Assembly: GCA_012839295.1 (NCBI GenBank)
Contig: DUNO01000026.1
Span: 1-64,000, forward strand
Source of the DNA: Clostridiales bacterium
GTDB lineage: Bacteria; Bacillota; Clostridia; Lachnospirales; Lachnospiraceae
Direction: 5' to 3'
Length of the DNA stretch: 64,000 nt
The position numbers were made by a program, and so were the translations under genes. This document shows, one piece after another, positions 32,264 through 40,986 of this stretch. The notes under the pieces were generated by a model, which made no database searches, had not been told where the DNA came from, and saw only the letters and a program-made list of their open reading frames with translations. Each line of letters starts with the position of its first letter. Within the stretch, counting starts at the first letter, position 1.

Positions 32264-34588
32264 ATGAGTATTTATGATAAATTAAATCCCGAACAAAAAA
32301 GAGCCGTCCTCCACGGCAAGGGTCCCCTATTAATCCTTGCCGGTGCCGGCTCCGGTAAAACCAGGGTCCTAACCCACCGGATTGCCTATCTGATTGAGGA
32401 ACGGGGCGTCAATCCCTGGAACATCCTGGCAATTACCTTCACCAACAAGGCGGCAAAGGAAATGAGGGAGCGTGTTGACAGGCTCGTCGGCTTTGGCTCC
32501 GAGGACATCTGGGTCAGCACCTTCCACTCCACCTGTGTCCGGATCCTAAGGCGTTTTGCCGACACCATCGGCTATAGCCGCAGCTTTACCATCTACGATA
32601 CGGACGATTCCAAGACACTGATGAGGGACATCTGCAAGTATTTGAATATTGATACGAAGAAAATGAATGAGCGCAGCATCCTGTCCGTAATATCCAAGGC
32701 AAAGGATGAGCTTATCTCCCCGGAGGAATTTGAGCGTACCTCCTATGGCGACATTACAAGGAACAAATATGCCAAGGCCTACCTCGAATACCAAAAACGC
32801 CTGAAGGCAAGCAATGCCATGGACTTTGATGACCTGATCTGTAAGACTGTCGAGCTGTTCCAGACGAACCAGGAGGCTCTTTCCTACTACCAGCACCGCT
32901 TCCGCTATATTATGGTGGACGAATACCAGGATACGAATACGGCACAATTTCATTTTATCCGCCTCCTTGCCTCCGGCGTGAACGAATCCGGGGAGCGGGA
33001 GCATAACCTCTGTGTTGTGGGTGATGACGACCAGTCCATCTACAAATTCCGCGGTGCCAACATATTTAATATCCTGAACTTTGAGCATACCTTTCCGAAC
33101 ACCAACGTCATCAAGCTGGAGCAGAACTACCGCTCCACCCAGAATATCCTGAACGCTGCCAATGAGGTAATCTGCAACAACCAGGGCCGAAAGGACAAGT
33201 CCCTATGGACCCAGAATGAAGAAGGCGAGCCGGTACATTTTACCCAGTTTGAGACAGATATGGAGGAGGCCGACGCCATTACCTCGGAAATCAGGCAGCG
33301 TGTTACGGAGGGGGATGCGGCCTATAAGGATTTTGCCATCCTTTACCGCACCAATGCCCAGTCCCGTCTTCTCGAAGAAAAATTGATATTAAGGAACATT
33401 TCCTACCGGTTAATCGGGGGCGTAAACTTCTATTCCCGTAAGGAAATCAAGGATATCCTGGCGTATTTAAAGACCATCAACAACAGCCCCGACAGCCTCT
33501 CCGTAAAAAGGATCATCAATGTCCCAAAACGGGGCATCGGCCTGACCACCATTGACCGTCTCAACGATTACGCCCTTGCCCATGAAATGAGCTTTTATGA
33601 TGCCCTGACCCGCGCCCATTATATTCCGGGGCTTGAGCGGGCTGCTTCCAAGCTGACCCCCTTTGTCAGTATGATCGAGGGCTTAAAAACCAGGATCAAT
33701 GAGCCTGGCTATGTACTGAGCGGCCTGATTGACGATATTTTAGATGCCACCGGGTATTTAAGGGAGCTGGAGGAGGAGGGCAGCGAGGAAGCGCTGGAGC
33801 GTATCAGCAATATCAACGAGCTTGTGAACAAATTAGTCGCCTATGAGGAAAATGCCCTTGAGGAGCCAACCCTGAGCGGCTTCCTGGAGGAGGTTGCCCT
33901 GGTTGCTGATATCGATAACCTGGATGAGGACGATAATAAGGTGGTCCTGATGACGTTGCACAGCGCAAAGGGCCTGGAATTCCCCTATGTCTACCTGTGC
34001 GGCATGGAGGAAGGGATTTTTCCCGGTTATATGTCCATCCATGCTGAGAACCCGAAGGAGGAAATCGAAGAGGAACGCCGCCTGTGCTATGTGGGTATCA
34101 CCAGAGCCATGCAGCGCCTTTCCCTGTCTGCCGCAAAGCAGCGGATGCTGCGGGGCGAATTCCAATATAACCGGCCTTCCCGATTTATCCATGAGATCCC
34201 ACGCTATCTGTTGAAGATGAACCTGGCCGAACCGAGGAAATCCCTGCTGAATAAGAGTGGTGGTGCTTCCTCCGGCACTGTATTCCGTTTTACGGAGGAG
34301 CAGGCCTTTGATGATACCGTCTTTGATAAGCAAAAAAAAGGAGGCTATGGGCAGCCCCAGACTACCTATAAGCCCTATACCACGCCTGCCGCCAGGCAAT
34401 TTGGGGGAAAGCAAATGGGTACCTTAAGCTATGACGTGGGTGATACCGTCAAGCATATTAAATTCGGTGTCGGCCTTGTGACAAACATTACAAAGGGCGG
34501 CAAGGATTTTGAGGTCACCGTAGACTTCCCTAACTTCGGTATCAAGAAGCTGCTTTCTTCCTTTGCGAACCTGACGAAAATTGATTAG
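32264..34588 (+). CDS. pcrA: ATP-dependent DNA helicase PcrA (UvrD/Rep type)
   Basis: 774 residues. It starts with the Q-motif LNPEQKRAV, then Walker A AGAGSGKTRVLTHRI (about residue 27-34). Further motifs are ILAITFTNKAAKEMRERV (Ia), YIMVDEYQDTN (DEYQ), VVGDDDQSIYKFRGA (III), LEQNYRSTQNIL, LMTLHSAKGLEFPYVYLCGM (V) and RRLCYVGITRA (VI). The end carries a Tudor-like domain (VGDTVKHIKFGVGLVTNITK). PcrA unwinds DNA in repair and clears RecA and transcription blocks. I start at 32264 rather than the longer frame because of AGG about 10 bp upstream. Confidence 0.96.
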   Translation: MSIYDKLNPEQKRAVLHGKGPLLILAGAGSGKTRVLTHRIAYLIEERGVNPWNILAITFTNKAAKEMRERVDRLVGFGSEDIWVSTFHSTCVRILRRFADTIGYSRSFTIYDTDDSKTLMRDICKYLNIDTKKMNERSILSVISKAKDELISPEEFERTSYGDITRNKYAKAYLEYQKRLKASNAMDFDDLICKTVELFQTNQEALSYYQHRFRYIMVDEYQDTNTAQFHFIRLLASGVNESGEREHNLCVVGDDDQSIYKFRGANIFNILNFEHTFPNTNVIKLEQNYRSTQNILNAANEVICNNQGRKDKSLWTQNEEGEPVHFTQFETDMEEADAITSEIRQRVTEGDAAYKDFAILYRTNAQSRLLEEKLILRNISYRLIGGVNFYSRKEIKDILAYLKTINNSPDSLSVKRIINVPKRGIGLTTIDRLNDYALAHEMSFYDALTRAHYIPGLERAASKLTPFVSMIEGLKTRINEPGYVLSGLIDDILDATGYLRELEEEGSEEALERISNINELVNKLVAYEENALEEPTLSGFLEEVALVADIDNLDEDDNKVVLMTLHSAKGLEFPYVYLCGMEEGIFPGYMSIHAENPKEEIEEERRLCYVGITRAMQRLSLSAAKQRMLRGEFQYNRPSRFIHEIPRYLLKMNLAEPRKSLLNKSGGASSGTVFRFTEEQAFDDTVFDKQKKGGYGQPQTTYKPYTTPAARQFGGKQMGTLSYDVGDTVKHIKFGVGLVTNITKGGKDFEVTVDFPNFGIKKLLSSFANLTKID

Positions 34589-34597
34589 CCAATTTTC
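34576..34597 (+). terminator. weak hairpin at the pcrA stop
   Basis: GAAAATTG (34576-34583) pairs with CAATTTTC (34590-34597), overlapping the pcrA stop and followed 12 bp later by CTTTTTCTTC. Confidence 0.4.
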
Positions 34598-34748
34598 CAT
34601 GGAATGCTTTTTCTTCGAATATTTTGCAACTTATTTGAAATAATATAGTAAAGCAGTGCATTATGTGGTATACTGTATTTGTTCTTAAATAAGGGCTTCA
34701 ACAGTAATCTATTTACTTGCTATTATAAAAAAGAAGGGAAGTGTTATC

Positions 34749-35027
34749 ATGGGAAGTAAAATTGATGAGCTTATTTGCGCAATTAAATCAGGCGAACTGG
34801 TCCACAAAAAGGATTCGGGCGAAAAAGCAAAGAAAGTTGTTGTCTGTCTGTTGGCAATCATCGGTGCCGTTGCTGCTATGGCCGCTATTGCATATGCGGT
34901 TTACAGGTATATGAATCCGGATTATCTGGAAGATTTCGATGACGATTTTGATGATTATGAGGATGACGAGGATGACACATTGGAGACAGCCGAGGAAGAT
35001 ACACCTGCCGGCACTTCCGAACAATAA
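34749..35027 (+). CDS. small single-span membrane protein with acidic tail
   Basis: 92 residues. A basic N-terminus (KKDSGEKAKK) precedes one membrane segment (VVVCLLAIIGAVAAMAAIAY) and a C-terminal tail of 40 residues that is almost wholly Asp/Glu (DDDFDDYEDDEDD). AAGAAGGGAAGTG precedes the ATG. It faces the htrA-type gene convergently. Not recognised; seen as a hypothetical of Lachnospiraceae type. The tail would be cytoplasmic or extracellular depending on orientation; the positive-inside rule favours an external acidic tail. Confidence 0.7.
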   Translation: MGSKIDELICAIKSGELVHKKDSGEKAKKVVVCLLAIIGAVAAMAAIAYAVYRYMNPDYLEDFDDDFDDYEDDEDDTLETAEEDTPAGTSEQ

Positions 35028-35041
35028 TTGAATCAGAATGC

Positions 35042-35139
35042 AAAACAGCTGCCGACCTTGAATGCCGTTTCCGGCCAGACAAGCTTTATTTCTCACTTGT
35101 CTGGCCGGAAGGAAGCAATTCATTTTCGACAGCTGTTTT
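35042..35139. terminator. nested double hairpin, bidirectional terminator
   Basis: Outer arms AAAACAGCTG (35042-35051) and CAGCTGTTTT (35130-35139) enclose a second, GC-rich 13-bp stem CCGGCCAGACAAG (35071-35083) with CTTGTCTGGCCGG (35096-35108). It separates the convergent acidic-tail gene and htrA-type gene and can work both ways. Confidence 0.88.
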
Positions 35140-35143
35140 TAAT

Positions 35144-36646
35144 TTAATTTTTCTTTCCTAAGGTCACGTTCAAGGTTTTTCCCACATATTCTCCATTTTC
35201 CTTTGCCTGGATAACCAGGTTGACCTTCTGCCCTGCCTTTTTGAAGCTGAGGGCGTTGACGAGGTCATCAATGGTCTCAATCTTGGAGCTGTCCAGTCCG
35301 GTGATGATATCACCCTGCTTTAAGCCTGCCTCTTCTGCCGGGGAATTTTCAATGATATCATTTACATACACACCGATGGGCATATTAAAGCGTTCTGCAT
35401 AGGCCTGTGTCACTTCCTGGGCCGTGGAGGCATCTATTCCCAAGAAGCCCTGTTCCCCTGCCGCTACAACCTCACGGTTCATCAGTTCATTAATGATGGG
35501 GACTGCTTTGGAGATCGGGATGGCATACCCCATGCCCTCTATTTCCTCTGACGCGTATTTGATGGAATTGATACCGATTACCTGTCCTGCCGCATTTAAT
35601 AAGGCACCGCCGCTGTTTCCCGGATTAATTGCTGCATCCGTCTGGAGCAGTGTCATTGTCTGGCCGTTAATGTCCACAGTCCGGTTTACCGCACTGATAT
35701 ATCCAACGGTTACTGATTGCCCGTAGCCGAGCGCATTACCAATCGCAATTGCCATCTCTCCTGCCTTTACATCCTCAGAATCACCGAGGGTTGCGATTTT
35801 AATTGCTGCTGTCGTATCCTGGGATAAGCCCTTCATGTCAACGGTTACAACAGCCAGGTCGGAATTTGCATCCGCACCCTTAATCGTACCTGTTGCAGTG
35901 GAATCATCCGCAAATATAATCTGGACATTGGTAGCTCCTGAAATTACATGGTTATTGGTGGCGATATACAGGGTAGAGCCATCCTGCCCGATGATAATAC
36001 CGGAACCGCTGCCCTGGGATTCCCGGTCGTAGCTCCTTCCAAAGAAATCATATTCCGTAGTCGTAACCGTAGAGTTAATCGCTACAATGGAGGGCATAAC
36101 CTTTGCTACCACATCAGATACATCTGCCACAACCCCTCCTGTGGAGGTTGTTTCCGCTACTGCGGAATTCTTATCCGTTGCCTCTGTTACAGTTACCTGC
36201 GGATTCATATTCCCCGCATTGTCCTTATTGCTTCCTAAGGCAGTGACCGCATAGTAGCCCTGGAAGGCAGCTCCTGCGATAATTCCGAAGGCCATTGCCG
36301 CGGCAACCAGCTTTATGGCTCCGGGTACCCTTCTCTTTTTACGTTCCTTCCCGGCCTGTGCGTCTGTGGCATCCTGGCTGGGTGAATATGGTGCAGGAGG
36401 CAGTGTTTCATATCCCGGATACCGGCTGCCATTCTCCATGCTGCTATTTACTCTATTGCTGTTTATCTCATTACTGCCGGTACCATCACTGCTTACACCA
36501 TTGCCGCCCATACTACTGCTGCCCATGCTGTTGCTGCTTATTCCCTCGTTATTTGTACCATTATCCGTATTTATGTTCTTCGGATTCATATTCCCATCAG
36601 TATATCCATCTGGCTGACCATTAAGCTCATTAAATTCGTTGTTCAT
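35144..36646 (-). CDS. htrA: HtrA/DegP-type membrane-anchored serine protease
   Basis: 500 residues. A 100-residue cytoplasmic N-terminus of Asn/Ser/Gly-rich low complexity precedes one membrane span (about 110-137). The trypsin-like domain has the triad His233 (YIATNNHVISGATN), Asp263 (ANSDLAVVTVD) and Ser345 (DAAINPGNSGGALLN). A single PDZ domain follows (GVYVNDIIENSPAEEAGLKQ, then GDIITGLDSSKIETIDDLVN). AAAGGAG lies before the ATG at 36646. It degrades misfolded envelope proteins under stress; regulation by a two-component system is common but no regulator is next to it. Confidence 0.94.
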   Translation of the reverse strand: MNNEFNELNGQPDGYTDGNMNPKNINTDNGTNNEGISSNSMGSSSMGGNGVSSDGTGSNEINSNRVNSSMENGSRYPGYETLPPAPYSPSQDATDAQAGKERKKRRVPGAIKLVAAAMAFGIIAGAAFQGYYAVTALGSNKDNAGNMNPQVTVTEATDKNSAVAETTSTGGVVADVSDVVAKVMPSIVAINSTVTTTEYDFFGRSYDRESQGSGSGIIIGQDGSTLYIATNNHVISGATNVQIIFADDSTATGTIKGADANSDLAVVTVDMKGLSQDTTAAIKIATLGDSEDVKAGEMAIAIGNALGYGQSVTVGYISAVNRTVDINGQTMTLLQTDAAINPGNSGGALLNAAGQVIGINSIKYASEEIEGMGYAIPISKAVPIINELMNREVVAAGEQGFLGIDASTAQEVTQAYAERFNMPIGVYVNDIIENSPAEEAGLKQGDIITGLDSSKIETIDDLVNALSFKKAGQKVNLVIQAKENGEYVGKTLNVTLGKKN

Positions 36647-36790
36647 AAAAACGCTCCTTTCAAAATTTTTATCTAATTTTGTTTGATCAGGTATTATCCT
36701 GTTATCTCCTTTTGATAAGAACAGTTTAACAACAAATTATGTTTACTTTGTGTTCTGTTTTTGAAAAAAATATGAAGAAAAGGATTGTTT

Positions 36791-37927
36791 TTATCGAACA
36801 GGCACATAGCATCCCAGTATTTTCATCTCCAGGGCTTCCTCCTTCATACAGTGCAGGGCATTTTTCACCGCAGGAGAATCCGGCCCCCCCTCAATATCGA
36901 CAAAGAATCTGTAAGCAAAGGCCTTCCCAACAATTGGCCTTGATTCGATCTTCGTCATGCTGATATTATTATAGATAAAATGTGAAAGCATATGGTACAG
37001 GGAACCGCTCTGATGCGGAAGCTCAAAGCATATGCTGGTACGGTTCGAGCCCTTTTTATATATCTTCTTATTTGAAATAATAATAAACCTTGTCGTGTTA
37101 TTATCTTCATCCTGGATGGAGGCCTGCAGCAGCTGCAGCCCAAATACCTCACCGGCACGCCTGCTTGCAATGGCCGCCTTTGTCAGGTCATTTTCCTCCA
37201 ATATAAGGCGTGCACTCCCCGAGGTGCTTCCGCCCTCTATCTGCTTTATATTCGGGTATTTCTGCAGAAAGCCGGCGCACTGCTGCAGCCCCTGCTTATG
37301 GGAATAGATCCTTTTAATATTACAGAGCTTTGCTCCTGGCAGCCCCCAGAGATTATGGTCAATTTTTACCATATGCTCACCGATGATAAAATTATCATAT
37401 TCCGCCAGCAGGTCGTAGATATCGGATAAGGTGCCGGTTGACGAATTTTCAATCGGGAGCACCCCATAATCCGCCCTGCCCTCCTTAATTGCCTGCATAA
37501 CCTCTTTAAAGGTGCTCATTGCAAGGCCATTCACCTCGGATTTAAAATATTCCATCATCGCCTGCTCCGTATAAGAGCCCTTTTCCCCGAAAAAAGCCAC
37601 CTTTGTATTATGGTGGACCGCCAGCTCCGGCGTCTCCGCCAGGCCAAGCCCCTCCATATTATCTAACAGCGAATATTGGAGCCTGCGGCTTAATGACATA
37701 ATCTGCCTGAACAAATCCGCAACCGCCTTTTGGTTAAATTCATTCTCCGTCAAAGCCATCAGGGCGGCCAGCTTTTCTTTCTCCCTCTCCGCATCAAAGA
37801 TCGGCTTCCCCACACTCTTTTTATAAGCGGCAATGTCGACGGCCAGCTTCATGCGTTCCTCAAATAATTCCACGATCCTTTGGTCAACCTCATCAATTTT
37901 ATTACGGCTTTCAATTAAATCAATCAT
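36791..37927 (-). CDS. pheA: bifunctional chorismate mutase / prephenate dehydratase
   Basis: 378 residues. Residues 1-90 are an AroQ-type chorismate mutase (SRNKIDEVDQRIVELFEERM, then KPIFDAEREKEKLAAL). Residues about 110-290 are prephenate dehydratase (VAFFGEKGSYTEQAMMEYF, VLPIENSSTGTLSDIYDLLA and DNNTTRFIII with the catalytic TRF). The C-terminal ACT domain has KIESRPIVGKAFAYRFFVDI (ESRP), which binds phenylalanine for feedback inhibition. It catalyses two steps from chorismate to phenylpyruvate. GGAGG precedes ATG 37927. Apparently monocistronic. Confidence 0.95.
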   Translation of the reverse strand: MIDLIESRNKIDEVDQRIVELFEERMKLAVDIAAYKKSVGKPIFDAEREKEKLAALMALTENEFNQKAVADLFRQIMSLSRRLQYSLLDNMEGLGLAETPELAVHHNTKVAFFGEKGSYTEQAMMEYFKSEVNGLAMSTFKEVMQAIKEGRADYGVLPIENSSTGTLSDIYDLLAEYDNFIIGEHMVKIDHNLWGLPGAKLCNIKRIYSHKQGLQQCAGFLQKYPNIKQIEGGSTSGSARLILEENDLTKAAIASRRAGEVFGLQLLQASIQDEDNNTTRFIIISNKKIYKKGSNRTSICFELPHQSGSLYHMLSHFIYNNISMTKIESRPIVGKAFAYRFFVDIEGGPDSPAVKNALHCMKEEALEMKILGCYVPVR

Positions 37928-38241
37928 TCATTTCCTCCATCCGTCCCCTAAAAAGCAGACTCTACAGTATTTTTTAAGGCTGAGTTTATACCCTGCCGTA
38001 ATATCCCTTTACCCATAATCTATGATAATCCTTGGTACAGTTTAATACGGGTCTTGCATTATTATACTATTTTGACTTCTTTTATTCAACAGGAAACTCT
38101 GCTGCTGCATAAGGGCGGTGCATAAGGGCATAACTAGTCTTCTTGTCCTTATTGCATAATCCTGCCGGTCCAGCTATAATTAATTGAATCGAATAAAGTA
38201 ATAATTTGTATTTTAGAATATAATTCCTGGAGGTATGACCG
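37928..38241. other. divergent gap between pheA and the DUF5050 gene
   Basis: 314 bp. It holds a direct repeat GCATAAGGGC (about 38107 and 38120) and a plausible rightward promoter TTGAAT (38184-38189), 17 bp, TGTATT (38207-38212) for the gene at 38242. No gene is seen. Confidence 0.4.
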
Positions 38242-39309
38242 ATGGCAAAGCTCATCATAAGGATATTTATAGCCCTGACTATTCTCACCAGCGTTTCTGT
38301 GGCCGGTATTTATTTTTATAACCGGAACCGTACTTATTATAATTCGGAGGATGAGGTTGGTAATACCGCCGGGAACATATACAATGGAGGTCTTTTCTGC
38401 GAACAGGGCGGCAATATCTATTTTTGCAATAATAACGCAGATGGAAGCCTCTTTGTCGCCAACGGGACCTTAACCAGCTTTAGGCAGGTTTCCACGGATA
38501 AGGCTGTTTATATTAACGCTGATGATGATTATCTTTATTATGTCCGGGCAAATGACACCCGCCAAGGCCAAACCGGCGGGGACGGCTCCTTATTTTATTA
38601 TAATACGGGGATTTACCGGATCAAGCATAACGGCTCCGACCTGACAGCCTTTACAAGCAATCCTGCCGCCTATCTTTCTTTAAAGGGCAATTATGTTTAC
38701 TTCCAGAAATATGATGTGGATAACGGTTTATTCTTATACCGGACTAAGATAGATAAAACAGAAGAGCAATTACTGGTTAAAGATTCTGTAATTCCTGCGG
38801 AAATAGAGGATGATTTCCTTTACTATACCAGACGCTCGAAAAACCTCAATTTATGTTCCCTGAATTTGTCCAGCTATACAACCCGTCCGGTAATAAAGGG
38901 CTCCTACCTGTACCCGATCTACTCCGGCGATTATATCTACTATATGAATACGAAGGACCACCGCAGGATCTACCGGATGAACCGGGATGGATCAGAGCCC
39001 ACCAAGCTGGTGAACCAACGCTGCTCCACCTATAATATCACGAACAGCGGACAATACCTCTATTACCAGGTTGACAACAACAGGGCAAACGGCGTCCATC
39101 GGCTGAACCTGGATACCATGGAGGATGAAATCATGCTGGTCGGTGACTACAAACAGATCCATGTCACCGAAAACTATGTATTCTTTCTTGATTATGATGG
39201 GCCAAACACCTATTATGCAGTGGCAGACGGTGAGGCTTTGGTCAATATTTTCAAAGCCCCGGCCTCCGCAGTCCCCGCCTCCCCCACTCCTGCCGGGGCA
39301 GCCAAGTAA
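38242..39309 (+). CDS. DUF5050-type beta-propeller protein, membrane-anchored
   Basis: 355 residues. A signal anchor (LIIRIFIALTILTSVSVAGI, residues 4-23) is followed by repeated Tyr-rich blades such as DDYLYYVRAND, GNYVYFQKYD, GDYIYYMNTKDHRRIYRMNR and GQYLYYQVDNNR, the pattern of DUF5050 (low-density-lipoprotein-receptor-like beta propeller). The last 20 residues are Pro/Ala-rich. GGAGG lies 8 bp before the ATG. It is probably displayed outside the membrane; ligand unknown. Confidence 0.8.
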   Translation: MAKLIIRIFIALTILTSVSVAGIYFYNRNRTYYNSEDEVGNTAGNIYNGGLFCEQGGNIYFCNNNADGSLFVANGTLTSFRQVSTDKAVYINADDDYLYYVRANDTRQGQTGGDGSLFYYNTGIYRIKHNGSDLTAFTSNPAAYLSLKGNYVYFQKYDVDNGLFLYRTKIDKTEEQLLVKDSVIPAEIEDDFLYYTRRSKNLNLCSLNLSSYTTRPVIKGSYLYPIYSGDYIYYMNTKDHRRIYRMNRDGSEPTKLVNQRCSTYNITNSGQYLYYQVDNNRANGVHRLNLDTMEDEIMLVGDYKQIHVTENYVFFLDYDGPNTYYAVADGEALVNIFKAPASAVPASPTPAGAAK

Positions 39310-39324
39310 AAAAGAATTTTATAT

Positions 39325-39580
39325 CTGAAAGAAGGCCTTTACTTCCAAAGGAGGTTTCTTACCCCTGGAAGAAGGCCTTTATTTCTAAAAACAGGTCTCT
39401 TATTTCTGGAAGAAGGCCTTTATTTCTAAAAGCAGGCCTCTTATTTCCGGAAGAAGGCCTTTATTTCTAAAAGCAAGCCTCTTATTTCCGGAAGAAGGCC
39501 TTTATTTCTAAAAGCAAGCCTCTTATTTCTGGAAGAAAGCCTTTATCTCAAATGAAGTCCTCCTGCTTTTGGAAGGAAGC
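39325..39580. repeat. 41-bp tandem minisatellite running into the end of folC
   Basis: GGCCTTTA-type anchors recur at 39334, 39374, 39415, 39456, 39497 and 39538 (period 40, then 41 bp). A diverged further unit at about 39579 lies inside the final folC codons, so the array reaches the coding sequence. It occupies the entire 238-bp gap between the DUF5050 gene and folC. Each unit contains the palindrome AAGGCCTT. Confidence 0.9.
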
Positions 39581-40867
39581 TTTCACCTCTGATAAATAGA
39601 ATAGGGAACCAAAGGCAAGAATAACGTCCTCCTGCCCAGCCTCATCAAAAGCAATTTTAATCGCATTGCTAACCGACTGTGCATCAACGACGGAGCTGCT
39701 GCCGTATTTCCTGGCCTCCATGGCTAATTCGTGGGAGGCTAAGGCTCTTGGATTGTCCGGTGTAACCGTAATGATCTTATGTGCTAAGGGAGCCATGATC
39801 TCCAGGATTCTCCCATAATCCTTATCCGCTAAAACACCCATGATATAAATCAGCCTTTTATTGCTGTAATAGCGCTGCAGGGTTCTCTTTAAATGCAGCG
39901 CCGCATCCTCATTATGTGCCCCGTCTATAATAAAGTAGGGCTCCTTGGCCAAAATTTCAAACCGGCCGCTCCATTTTGCCTGAAGCAGTCCTTCCTTCAT
40001 CGCAGCCTTACTTATAGGATATCCCATGTCCTGCAGCAGCTCGATGGTGCCTAAAGCCAGCAGTGCATTCTTCCCTTGATATTCTCCCAGCAGCTTAATC
40101 TCATAAGCCTGTCCATGATAAGTAAAGGTAGTCGCTTCCAGGCTGTATTCCAGATGGGTTAAATCTGCTTCCCGGAGCATTGTCAGCCCCGCCCTCTTTT
40201 CTTCACAGGCCTCCTTCAATACGGCAAGGACGGATGGATCGTCATTACAGGTAATCACCGGCACCCCCGGCTTAATGATGCCTGCCTTTTCCCTTGCTAT
40301 CTTCTCCAAGGTGTCCCCCAGATACTGCATATGGTCCATACTGATGGAGGTAATAGCGCAGCAAACCGGATGCCGGATTACATTCGTTGCATCCAGCCTG
40401 CCTCCCAGCCCTACCTCCAGAATGGCAAAATCCACCTTCCTCTGCTGCATATAGAGTAAAGCCATAGCTGTCTCAAGCTCAAAGGAGGTCGGATGGTCAA
40501 AGCCCTCCTTCACCATGGCCTCACAGACGGGCCTGATCTTTGCAATCGCATCACATATCCCTTCCTTCGTGATATATTCATGCTCTACCAGATCGGAATC
40601 ATTCCTTTTTGATAATTGAACCCTCTCCTGATAACTAAAAACTGCAGGAGAGATATATCTTCCCACCAAATATCCCTCTGCTGCCAACACTGATGCTATA
40701 ATCGCTGTCGTAGAGCCCTTTCCGTTGGTTCCGGCCACATGTATTATTTTAAGCTCTTCCTGGGGGTTGTTAAGCCTCCCCATAAGCTCCGTTATAATCT
40801 TCAGGCCCAGCTTACTTCCGTATTGGTTAGAGGCATCAATAAATGCCCTTGCTTCTTCGTATGTCAT
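39548..40867 (-). CDS. folC: folylpolyglutamate synthase / dihydrofolate synthase
   Basis: 439 residues from ATG 40867 (GTGGAG upstream). Mur-ligase fold: IIHVAGTNGKGSTTAIIASV (P-loop 46-52), SPAVFSYQERVQLS, FAILEVGLGGRLDATNVI, ITSISMDHMQYLGDTLEKIA and FIIDGAHNEDAALHLKRTL. It adds glutamate to folates. The final codons (about residues 425-439) match a diverged unit of the neighbouring 41-bp minisatellite, so the C-terminus may be variable. Confidence 0.94.
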   Translation of the reverse strand: MTYEEARAFIDASNQYGSKLGLKIITELMGRLNNPQEELKIIHVAGTNGKGSTTAIIASVLAAEGYLVGRYISPAVFSYQERVQLSKRNDSDLVEHEYITKEGICDAIAKIRPVCEAMVKEGFDHPTSFELETAMALLYMQQRKVDFAILEVGLGGRLDATNVIRHPVCCAITSISMDHMQYLGDTLEKIAREKAGIIKPGVPVITCNDDPSVLAVLKEACEEKRAGLTMLREADLTHLEYSLEATTFTYHGQAYEIKLLGEYQGKNALLALGTIELLQDMGYPISKAAMKEGLLQAKWSGRFEILAKEPYFIIDGAHNEDAALHLKRTLQRYYSNKRLIYIMGVLADKDYGRILEIMAPLAHKIITVTPDNPRALASHELAMEARKYGSSSVVDAQSVSNAIKIAFDEAGQEDVILAFGSLFYLSEVKASFQKQEDFI

Positions 40868-40986
40868 AACTTCTCCACTTCTGTACAAGTTATATTTCCC
40901 CCATCAGCGGCAGTTGTAAAGGCTTCCTTTATAACTGTATCTTTGGATAATCGGCCATCTGAAAGGAGTTTTTATATGATGCCACT

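Noticed and set aside
39325-39580. CRISPR-like array
   Set aside because: The 41-bp units abut each other without variable spacers.
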